Origin: RH-AL1 sp964245015
GTDB lineage: Bacteria; Pseudomonadota; Alphaproteobacteria; Rhizobiales; Beijerinckiaceae
DNA length: 7,819 bases
Assembly (NCBI GenBank): GCA_964245015.1
Contig: CAXTMA010000204.1
Coordinates: 1 to 7,819, forward strand
Direction of reading: 5' to 3'
Each line of letters begins with the position of its first letter. Within the stretch, counting starts at the first letter, position 1. A program made the position numbers and the translations under genes. This document shows, in pieces, positions 1-5,246 of the stretch. Below the pieces are notes generated by a model. It was not told the DNA's origin. It worked only from the letters and a program-made list of their open reading frames with translations, and did no database searches.

Positions 1-572
1 TCAATCCCGTCGCCGGCTGCCTGCCGATGGTGATCCAGATCCCCGTCTTCTTCGCCCTCTACAAGGTGCTGTTCGTCACCATCGAGATGCGCCAGGCGCC
101 CTTCGTTCTGTGGATCCGCGACCTGTCGCAGCCCGATCCGACCAACGTCTTCAACCTGTTCGGCCTCCTTCACTTCGATCCGACCACGCTGCCGCTGGTC
201 GGGCATTTCCTCGCGATCGGCATCCTGCCCATCATCATGGGCTTTTCGATGTTTCTTCAGATGAAGATGAACCCCGAGCCGACCGATCCCGTGCAGAAGA
301 CCATGTTCGCCTACATGCCGGTGATCTTCACCTTCATGCTCGGCACCTTTCCCTCGGGCCTCGTCGTGTACTGGACGACCAACAACACGCTGACGCTGAT
401 CCAGCAGTCGGTCATCATGAAGCGCTCCGGCGTGAAGCTCGAACTGTTCGACAACCTGCGCGGCATGTTCCGCCGCAAGCCGGCGAGTTCGCCGGCGGCG
501 GTGGCCCGCTCCAAGTCGGATCTGGCCAAGCTCGACGCCGCCGACAAGGGCGGCAAGGCCCCGGCGGAGTGA
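1..572 (+). CDS. yidC: Membrane protein insertase YidC, C-terminal part (5' end outside window)
   Basis: YidC inserts and folds inner-membrane proteins, alone or together with the Sec translocon. The fragment is open from the first base (reading frame starts at base 3) and gives about 189 residues, the C-terminal third of a protein usually near 600 residues in Proteobacteria. Family marks include NPVAGCLPMVIQIPVFFALY at the start, the PVFFALYKVL helix, the helix around HFLAIGILPIIMGFSMFLQ, the MNPEPTDPVQ loop, and the final hydrophobic helix with FPSGLVVYWTTNN. A basic, Ala/Lys-rich cytoplasmic tail follows (FRRKP to GGKAPAE), typical of the ribosome-facing C-terminus. The conserved groove arginine lies upstream, outside the window. 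ysxC follows after 39 nt on the same strand, so co-transcription is likely. Identification is certain; only the 5' end is missing. Confidence 0.97.
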   Translation, partial: NPVAGCLPMVIQIPVFFALYKVLFVTIEMRQAPFVLWIRDLSQPDPTNVFNLFGLLHFDPTTLPLVGHFLAIGILPIIMGFSMFLQMKMNPEPTDPVQKTMFAYMPVIFTFMLGTFPSGLVVYWTTNNTLTLIQQSVIMKRSGVKLELFDNLRGMFRRKPASSPAAVARSKSDLAKLDAADKGGKAPAE

Positions 573-589
573 GGGTCGGCATCCCTCGC
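569..589 (+). other. Hairpin over the yidC stop codon
   Basis: GTGAGGG (569-575) pairs with CCCTCGC (583-589) around a 7-nt loop. The stem is 7 bp with one G-T wobble and contains the yidC TGA at 570-572. No T-run follows. It is more likely an intercistronic RNA structure (processing, stability or partial attenuation) than a full terminator, because ysxC starts 23 nt later. It may also be chance in GC-rich DNA. Confidence 0.3.
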
Positions 590-611
590 GCGGCGGGGCG
601 GTTCATGCCCG

Positions 612-1289
612 ATGCTTGAGCTCGATCCGCTCTACCTCGCCGATCCCGATCTCCTGGAGGCCGGACGCAAGCTGTTCGCGGCCGAGTGCCGCTTCATCTG
701 GGCGGCGGCCAAGCCCGACGGGTTGCCGCCGCTCGGGCCGCCGGAGATCGCCTTCGCCGGACGTTCCAACGTCGGCAAGTCGTCGCTGCTCAACGCGCTC
801 ACCGGCCGCAAGGCGCTGGCGCGCACCTCGCACACCCCCGGCCGCACCCAGGAGCTGAACTTCTTCGCCCTCGGCCCCGAGGCGTCCAGTCCCCGCGCGC
901 ATCTCGTCGACATGCCGGGCTACGGCTACGCCGTCGCCTCCAAGGAGAAGATCGCCCACTGGACCGGCCTGATGCACGACTTCCTGCGCGGTCGGGCGAC
1001 CTTGGCCCGCGTGTTCGTGCTGGTCGACGGGCGCCACGGCCTCAAGCCCCTCGACCGCGACATGTTCACGATCCTCGACAAGGCGGCCGTGTCCTACCAG
1101 GTGGTGCTGACCAAGAAGGACGAGGTCAAAGCCCAGGCCCGCGACGGCGTGGTGGAGGCGACGCTGGCCGAGCTGCGCCTGCGCGTGGCCGCCTATCCGC
1201 AGGTGCTGTTCACCTCGTCCGAAACCGGCGAGGGCGTCGCCGAACTGCGCGCCGCCGTGGTGCGGCTGCTGGCCGAACGCGGCGGCTGA
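612..1289 (+). CDS. ysxC: Ribosome-biogenesis GTPase YsxC/EngB (YihA)
   Basis: Essential TRAFAC-class GTPase that takes part in late assembly of the 50S ribosomal subunit. The 225 residues are close to the family's usual 200-220. All G motifs are visible: G1 GRSNVGKS (50-57), the switch I/G2 threonine in SHTPGRTQ (around 75), G3 DMPGYGYA (100-107), G4 TKKD (167-170) and G5 TSS (201-203). The PGRTQ and DMPGYGYA wording is specific to EngB rather than Era or Der. The ATG at 612 is preferred: it yields the usual N-terminal extension of about 45 residues before G1, while the nearby ATG at 605 is in another frame. No strong Shine-Dalgarno is seen. It lies 39 nt after yidC, and linkage of these two genes is common in Alphaproteobacteria. 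Also called engB or yihA. Confidence 0.97.
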   Translation: MLELDPLYLADPDLLEAGRKLFAAECRFIWAAAKPDGLPPLGPPEIAFAGRSNVGKSSLLNALTGRKALARTSHTPGRTQELNFFALGPEASSPRAHLVDMPGYGYAVASKEKIAHWTGLMHDFLRGRATLARVFVLVDGRHGLKPLDRDMFTILDKAAVSYQVVLTKKDEVKAQARDGVVEATLAELRLRVAAYPQVLFTSSETGEGVAELRAAVVRLLAERGG

Positions 1290-1309
1290 GCCTCGCATTG
1301 TGGTGAGGC
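1290..1309 (+). terminator. Weak hairpin directly after ysxC
   Basis: GCCTCGC (1290-1296) pairs with GTGAGGC (1303-1309) around the loop ATTGTG. The stem is 7 bp with one wobble and begins at the base after the ysxC TGA. No T-run follows, so intrinsic termination is doubtful. It may mark a partial boundary between yidC-ysxC and argB, and it overlaps the -35 region of the promoter candidate proposed for argB. Confidence 0.28.
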
Positions 1310-1326
1310 GGGCGCTTGGGCTACAC
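1298..1326 (+). promoter_or_regulatory. Candidate sigma-70 promoter for argB
   Basis: TTGTGG (1298-1303), a 17-bp spacer and CTACAC (1321-1326) resemble a relaxed alphaproteobacterial housekeeping promoter of the form TTGNNN-17-CTANNN. It lies in the 88-bp gap before argB, about 50 bp upstream of the ATG. The -10 match is poor. The gap is the longest in this gene run, which makes a promoter here plausible but not shown. Confidence 0.3.
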
Positions 1327-1377
1327 CATGCGCCAACACACCCGGCAGATGACTCGGAACGCCGCTCGGAACGCCCG

Positions 1378-2271
1378 ATGACCCTTCTTCCCACCGATCC
1401 GCAGCAGCAGGCCGCCATCCTGGTCCAGGCGCTGCCGCACATGCTGCGCTACGACGATGCGACGGTGGTGGTGAAGTACGGCGGCCACGCGATGGGCGAC
1501 GAGGCCAAGGCGCGCGAGTTCGCCCGCGACATGGTGCTGCTGGAACAGTCCGGCATCAACCCGGTGGTGGTGCACGGCGGCGGTCCGCAGATCGGCGCCA
1601 TGCTGGCCAAGCTCGGCATCGCTTCGCACTTTTCCGGCGGCTTGCGCATCACCGACAAGGCCACCGTCGAGATCGTCGAGATGGTTCTCGCCGGCGCCAT
1701 CAACAAGCAGATCGTGGGCATGATCAACGCCGCCGGTGGCCACGCCATCGGCCTGTGCGGCAAGGATGGCAACCTCGTCGTCGCCCGCAAGGCGTCGGGC
1801 ACCGTCCAGATGAACGATGCCGGCATGGGCGAGGCGGTCGACCTCGGCTTCGTCGGCGAGCCGGCGAAGGTGAACACCCGCGTGCTCGACCAGGTGCTGG
1901 GCCGCGAACTGATCCCCGTGCTCGCTCCCATCTCCATGGGTGAGGATGGCGAAACCTACAACGTCAACGCCGACACCTTCGCCGGCGCCATCGCGGGCGC
2001 GCTCGGTGCCAAGCGCCTGCTGTTCCTCACCGACGTGCCCGGCGTGCTCGATGCCGACAAGAAGTTGATCGAGACGCTCAGCGCCGACGAGATCCGCCAC
2101 CTGATCGCCGAGGGCGTCATCACCGGCGGCATGATCCCCAAGGTGCAGACCTGCCTGTACGCGATCGAGCAGGGCGTGGAAGGCGTCGTCATCCTTGACG
2201 GCAAGCAGCCCCACGCCGTGCTGGTCGAGCTGCTGACCGATGGCGGCGCCGGCACGCTGATCACCCGTTGA
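1378..2271 (+). CDS. argB: Acetylglutamate kinase ArgB
   Basis: Phosphorylates N-acetyl-L-glutamate with ATP in the second step of arginine biosynthesis; cytoplasmic. The 297 residues match the family. Visible motifs are KYGGHAM (33-39, phosphate-binding glycine loop), HGGGPQI (66-72), SGGLRITD (87-94, acetylglutamate binding), NVNAD (195-199) and GGMIPK (250-255, nucleotide end). About 20 residues precede the first core strand and look helical (QQQAAILVQALPHMLRY). In this family an N-terminal helix like this accompanies hexamer formation and arginine feedback inhibition, so arginine sensitivity is inferred. The ATG at 1378 is chosen because it gives the normal N-terminus. An in-frame GTG at 1300 would add 26 residues without family character. 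No clear Shine-Dalgarno is seen. The last 4 nt overlap the next gene. Confidence 0.97.
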   Translation: MTLLPTDPQQQAAILVQALPHMLRYDDATVVVKYGGHAMGDEAKAREFARDMVLLEQSGINPVVVHGGGPQIGAMLAKLGIASHFSGGLRITDKATVEIVEMVLAGAINKQIVGMINAAGGHAIGLCGKDGNLVVARKASGTVQMNDAGMGEAVDLGFVGEPAKVNTRVLDQVLGRELIPVLAPISMGEDGETYNVNADTFAGAIAGALGAKRLLFLTDVPGVLDADKKLIETLSADEIRHLIAEGVITGGMIPKVQTCLYAIEQGVEGVVILDGKQPHAVLVELLTDGGAGTLITR

Positions 2272-3023
2272 ACGAAATCCTCGCGGCGACCCCGACCGTT
2301 TCGCGCGCCGCCTTCGCCGGTGTCGAGACCTGGGTGTTCGACCTCGACAACACGCTCTACCCCGTCGGCTCCGACCTTTGGCCGAAGATCGACGCGCGCA
2401 TCACAAGCTACATGATGGCCCTCTACGGCCTCGACGGCCTGTCGGCCCGCGCCCTGCAGAAGTTCTTCTACGAGCGCTTCGGCACCACGCTGCGCGGCAT
2501 GATGCAGGGCGGCCCGGTCGACGTGGAAGCGTTCCTGGCCTTCGTCCACGACATCGACCGTACCACCATCGCCGCCAATCCCGCGCTGGCCGCCGCCATC
2601 CGCGCGCTGCCCGGCCGCAAGCTGATCTTCACCAACGGATCCCGCCTCCACGCCGAGCGCACGGCGGAGGCGTTGGGCCTCGGCGGGCTGTTCGAGGACG
2701 TCTTCGACATCGTGTCGAGCGAGCTCGTCCCCAAGCCCGAGCCCGGCCCCTATGCCGGTTTCCTCAAGCGCCACGCGGTCGACCCAACCCGCGCCGTGAT
2801 GTTCGAGGACATCGCCCGCAACCTCGTGGTGCCGAAGTCGCTGGGCATGGCGACCGTGCTGGTGCTGCCCCCGGCCGACGCGTTGGACGCGCGCGAAGCC
2901 TTCGAGATCGTGGGCGAGATCGTCCCCGGGCACATCGACTATGTGACCACCGATCTCACCGCGTTCCTGATCGCGACGCTGGTGGACAGCGGGGCGGCGG
3001 ATGGCGAGGCCGGCCACGGTTGA
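2268..3023 (+). CDS. HAD-superfamily hydrolase, pyrimidine 5'-nucleotidase type
   Basis: Probable phosphatase of the group annotated pyrimidine 5'-nucleotidase (SDT1-like), which hydrolyses UMP/CMP-type or related small phosphates. The true substrate cannot be read from sequence. The HAD motifs are in order: FDLDNTLYP (24-32; nucleophile D25, acid/base D27), FTNGS (121-125; T122), the motif III lysine in VPKPEP (154-159; K156), and FEDIARNL (179-186; E180, D181). A helical C1-type cap lies between motifs I and II (about 40-110). The length is 251 aa. The start is the TTG at 2268, overlapping the argB stop as TTGA. The first in-frame ATGs lie after motif I, so they cannot be the start, and translational coupling to argB is likely. 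The gene converges on the regulator at 3031, with only 7 bp between stop codons. Confidence 0.88.
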   Translation: MNEILAATPTVSRAAFAGVETWVFDLDNTLYPVGSDLWPKIDARITSYMMALYGLDGLSARALQKFFYERFGTTLRGMMQGGPVDVEAFLAFVHDIDRTTIAANPALAAAIRALPGRKLIFTNGSRLHAERTAEALGLGGLFEDVFDIVSSELVPKPEPGPYAGFLKRHAVDPTRAVMFEDIARNLVVPKSLGMATVLVLPPADALDAREAFEIVGEIVPGHIDYVTTDLTAFLIATLVDSGAADGEAGHG

Positions 3024-3030
3024 CGGCCGA

Positions 3031-3864
3031 TCACGGTGCAGGCCGCGCGGCGATGAGGGACCGGATGCGGTCCGCGTCCCCGTCGGCGACCGGATTGTAG
3101 ACGATCAGGCCGAGGTCGGCGCGGCCATCGACCGCGAACGCGGAATATTCCAGCTCGATCCAGCCCAGAACCGGATGGCGGATGCGCTTGACCCCTTCGC
3201 CATGGACGAGGACGTCGTTGTCGCGCCACAGCGCCGCGAATTGCGGGCTGAGCCGGCACAGCTCCTCGACGAGCTGGCCGACGTCGGCGCCGGCGCCGGC
3301 GCGCACCGCATCCGCCCGGAACGCCCCCACGATGAAGCGGGTCAGGCCGTCCCAGTCGCTTTGCGCGTCGCGGACACGGGGATCGCCGAAGACGCGGCGC
3401 AGGATGTTGCGCTGGTCCTGGGGCAGGGCGCCGTAGTCGGTCAGCACCACGGCCGCCGCGCGGTTCCAGGCGACGACGTCCCAGGTGGCGGTCTTGATCA
3501 GGGCCGGGCTGACCTCGAAGGCATCGATCAGGCGCTGCAGCCGGGGCGTCACGCCCTCGACGGCCTTGTAGCGCACTTCGGGTGGGTGCCCGAGGCCGAG
3601 CATGAAGAGGTGCTCGCGCTCGATGTCGGTCAGCATCAGCCCGCTGGCGATCCGGTTCAACACGTCCGCCGAGGGAGCCCCGCCGCGCCCCTGTTCCAGC
3701 CACGTGTACCAGGTCGGGCTGATGTTGGAGCGTTGGGCGACCTCCTCCCGGCGAAGCCCCGGTGTCCGGCGACGGCCGACCGGGAAGCCGAAGGCCGTCG
3801 GATCGAGCCGGCTGCGGCGATCCTTCAAGAAGGCTCCCAGCGGACTGGGCATCTGGGCGGGCAT
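3031..3864 (-). CDS. XRE-family transcriptional regulator with MmyB-like ligand-binding domain
   Basis: Predicted DNA-binding regulator of 277 residues. The N-terminal part is a helix-turn-helix of the HTH_31/XRE type: LGAFLKDRRSRL, then RRTPGLRREEVAQRSNISP (32-50) and TWYTWLEQGRGGAPSADVLN, with the recognition region near 48-60. Residues about 107-270 match the MmyB-like ligand-binding domain (LIDAFEVSPALI, WDVVAWNRAA at 128-137, GWIELEYSAFAVDGR, LGLIVYNP), which resembles a PAS fold in this family. The ligand is unknown. The start ATG is at 3864-3862, with AGGA (3873-3870) 5 nt upstream. It is divergent from an SDR gene across 98 bp. Such regulators often control the adjacent, divergently transcribed oxidoreductase, so regulation of the SDR and of itself is inferred. 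The family call is sure; the target is not tested. Confidence 0.93.
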   Translation of the reverse strand: MPAQMPSPLGAFLKDRRSRLDPTAFGFPVGRRRTPGLRREEVAQRSNISPTWYTWLEQGRGGAPSADVLNRIASGLMLTDIEREHLFMLGLGHPPEVRYKAVEGVTPRLQRLIDAFEVSPALIKTATWDVVAWNRAAAVVLTDYGALPQDQRNILRRVFGDPRVRDAQSDWDGLTRFIVGAFRADAVRAGAGADVGQLVEELCRLSPQFAALWRDNDVLVHGEGVKRIRHPVLGWIELEYSAFAVDGRADLGLIVYNPVADGDADRIRSLIAARPAP

Positions 3865-3872
3865 GCCGATCC

Positions 3873-3886
3873 TGTTAGCCGTTACA
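3873..3886. promoter_or_regulatory. Candidate operator dyad in regulator/SDR intergenic region
   Basis: TGTTAGCCGTTACA is an imperfect 14-bp inverted repeat of the form TGTnA-N4-TnACA, with 4 matched positions in each half. It sits 9-22 bp upstream of the regulator start and overlaps the -35 element proposed for the SDR promoter. That placement suits autorepression plus control of the SDR. Binding by the 3031-3864 regulator is inference. Confidence 0.4.
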
Positions 3887-3910
3887 CCATGATGAAGTCA
3901 CACCTTTAAT
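3881..3910 (+). promoter_or_regulatory. Candidate sigma-70 promoter of the SDR gene
   Basis: GTTACA (3881-3886, 4 of 6 matches to TTGACA), an 18-bp spacer and TTTAAT (3905-3910, 5 of 6 matches to TATAAT) lie in the most AT-rich patch of the window, about 50 bp before the SDR ATG. On the opposite strand TATTAA (3911-3906) could serve the regulator, with TTGTCG (3932-3927) as a -35 at a short 15-bp spacing. The two -10 elements would then overlap. Confidence 0.45.
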
Positions 3911-3962
3911 AGGACGATGGCCTGACCGACAACGCCGCTCCGAACACATCGGAGATTTGCGA

Positions 3963-4856
3963 ATGCGCGTATTCCTCACCGGCGCGACCGGCTTCATCGG
4001 CTCCGCCATCGTCCCGGAACTGCTCGGCGCCGGCCATCAGGTGCTCGGACTGACACGCAGCGAGGCCGGAGCCCGGTCCCTCCTGGCCGCCGGTGCGCAG
4101 GTGCATCGAGGAACCCTCGAAGACCTCGACAGCCTGCGCAGCGGGGCGGCCCAGTCGGACGGCGTGATCCACACCGCCTTCGACCACGATTTTTCCCGCT
4201 TCGCGGCCAACTGCGAAAAGGATGGGCGCGCCATCGAAGCCCTCGGCGGCGCGCTTGCCGGATCCGACCGCCCCCTCCTCATCACCTCCGGCACCGGTTT
4301 GGGGAGTACCGCGCCGGGGCAGCTTGCAACCGAGGACGTTTTCAATCCCGATTACCCCAATCCCCGCCGGGCATCGGAAACCGCCGGTGCCTCGCTGCTG
4401 CAGCGCGGCGTCAACGTGTCGGTGATGCGCCTTCCTCAGGTCCATGACACCGTCAAGCAGGGCCTCATCACTCCCTTGATCGCCGTGGTCCGGGAAAAAG
4501 GCGTTTCCGCCTACGTGGGCGAGGGCCTCAACCTGTGGCCGGCGGCGCACGTCCTCGACACCGCCCGCCTTTACAGGCTGGCGCTGGAAAGGCGCGAGGC
4601 GGGGGCCAGATACAATGCCGTTGCGGAAGAGGGCGTCCCGGTTCGCGACATCGCGGAGGTCATCGGGCGCGGTCTGAAGCTGCCGGTGGTCGCGATCTCG
4701 GACGAGGCGGCGGCCAGCCACTTCGGCTGGCTCGTGGCCTTCGCCGGCCTGGATCTTCGCGCATCAAGCGTGCAAACGCGGCGGAAGCTCGGCTGGCAGC
4801 CGACCGGCCCCGGGCTGATCGCCGACCTCAAGCGGATGTTCGCCCTTGAAGACTGA
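3963..4856 (+). CDS. Atypical NAD(P)-dependent SDR-family oxidoreductase/epimerase
   Basis: Predicted soluble NAD(P)-binding enzyme of the extended/atypical short-chain dehydrogenase/reductase superfamily, 297 aa. The N-terminal Rossmann signature is LTGATGFIGS (5-14, TGxxGxxG). Other marks of the group are GVIHTAFDHDF (67-77), LLITSGTGL (105-113), SVMRLPQVHD (153-162), KGVSAYVGEGLNLWPAAHVLD (about 179-199) and the C-terminal LGWQPTGPGLIADL (276-289). The region that should hold the catalytic YxxxK reads NPRRASETAG (133-142) and lacks the Tyr/Lys pair. This fits the atypical SDR subgroups described as lacking standard active-site residues, and makes the chemistry uncertain. The ATG at 3963 is supported by GGAG (3951-3954) 8 nt upstream. 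It is divergent from the XRE/MmyB regulator and likely controlled by it. Codon choice looks slightly less GC-biased than in its neighbours. Confidence 0.9.
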   Translation: MRVFLTGATGFIGSAIVPELLGAGHQVLGLTRSEAGARSLLAAGAQVHRGTLEDLDSLRSGAAQSDGVIHTAFDHDFSRFAANCEKDGRAIEALGGALAGSDRPLLITSGTGLGSTAPGQLATEDVFNPDYPNPRRASETAGASLLQRGVNVSVMRLPQVHDTVKQGLITPLIAVVREKGVSAYVGEGLNLWPAAHVLDTARLYRLALERREAGARYNAVAEEGVPVRDIAEVIGRGLKLPVVAISDEAAASHFGWLVAFAGLDLRASSVQTRRKLGWQPTGPGLIADLKRMFALED

Positions 4857-5036
4857 ATAACCGAACGTGGCGCAAGCCAGCCGAGTCTGTTTCGGACTTG
4901 CCCGGCAAGCAGGCTTGGGGAAGCCGGCTCGATGCGCCGACGCAGACGGATGGTGCGCGGCTGAAGGGACGGGCAGGAGTCGATCGGTCTCGACATCGCA
5001 GCCTCGCCGTCGGATCTGCACGGGATCGCCGGCAAC
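4857..5036. other. Region without a confident gene between SDR and small ORF
   Basis: No convincing gene or promoter is seen in 4857-4964. A discontinuous hairpin can be drawn: GCAAG (4872-4876) with CTTGC (4897-4901), and inside it CCGA (4881-4884) with TCGG (4892-4895). It is a possible but weak terminator for the SDR gene, with no T-run. From about 4965 the frame of the downstream ORF is open (the last in-frame stop is TGA 4962-4964) and looks coding. An AGGAG at 4975-4979 has no ATG, GTG or TTG at a usable distance in that frame. Confidence 0.4.
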
Positions 5037-5228
5037 ATGGCGGCCGCTTCGCACCTGATCGACGGTTGCGGCGACGACAAGAAGGCGCTCGGCATCGAGG
5101 CGGCGAAAGGCATCGCCACGCATTTTCAGGCGCAGCCCTCGCTCGAAGCCGCACCAGGGCCGGACTGGCTGCTCACCCTGCCGGAGACGACGTTGATCGC
5201 CGGCGGCCTCTTCCTGGTCCTGGCCTGA
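5037..5228 (+). CDS. Small hypothetical protein, possibly a 5'-truncated gene
   Basis: I do not recognise this 63-residue product. It begins MAAASHLIDGCGDDKKALG, continues with a mostly polar, probably helical part, and ends in a Leu/Ala-rich tail (TLIAGGLFLVLA) that could pack against or enter a membrane. Codons carry G or C at nearly all third positions, as in real genes here. No Shine-Dalgarno precedes the ATG. The same frame stays open and coding-like upstream to about 4965 (for example GLDIAASPSDLHGIAGN just before the ATG), so the real or ancestral protein may have been at least 80 residues with a start that is lost or non-canonical. Its stop codon lies in a perfect inverted repeat shared with the convergent gene, which supports a genuine gene end. 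Alternatives are a pseudogene remnant or a chance ORF. Confidence 0.4.
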   Translation: MAAASHLIDGCGDDKKALGIEAAKGIATHFQAQPSLEAAPGPDWLLTLPETTLIAGGLFLVLA

Positions 5229-5246
5229 GCGACGCTCTCAGGCCAG
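5220..5246. terminator. Perfect 10-bp inverted repeat shared by two convergent gene ends
   Basis: CTGGCCTGAG (5220-5229) and CTCAGGCCAG (5237-5246) are exact reverse complements around the 7-nt loop CGACGCT. The stop codons of both convergent ORFs lie inside the arms (5226-5228 plus, 5240-5238 minus). The stable GC stem between converging genes suggests a bidirectional transcription end. A short TTTT follows 8 nt after the stem on the plus strand (5255-5258), and there is no T-run on the minus strand. It may be a factor-dependent or 3'-end-stabilising hairpin rather than a classic intrinsic terminator. Confidence 0.6.

Noticed and set aside
1300..1377. GTG at 1300 as the argB start
   Set aside because: The added 26 residues (MVRRALGLHH…) do not resemble ArgB N-termini. 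The ATG at 1378 gives the normal length.
603..1442. 279-aa minus-strand ORF opposite ysxC
   Set aside because: There is no family resemblance; it is a shadow of a certain GTPase gene.
1321..3017. Long minus-strand ORFs (1321-2214 and 1956-3017) opposite argB and the HAD gene
   Set aside because: They are low-complexity His/Val/Gly-rich translations with no recognisable domain. They mirror real genes on the plus strand and are a standard artefact in GC-rich DNA.
3008..3030. Terminator between the convergent HAD and regulator genes
   Set aside because: Only a 5-bp stem (CGGCC 3011-3015 with GGCCG 3025-3029) forms in a GGCC-rich stretch, with no T-run, so it is not separable from chance.
3001..3909. 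302-aa plus-strand ORF opposite the regulator
   Set aside because: The translation shows no domain, and the minus-strand frame has a clear helix-turn-helix and MmyB-like domain with a ribosome site.
4906..4917. CAAGCAGGCTTG near-palindrome
   Set aside because: The loop is too tight for a good hairpin, and there are no flanking repeats or target-site duplications to suggest an attachment site or mobile-element end.
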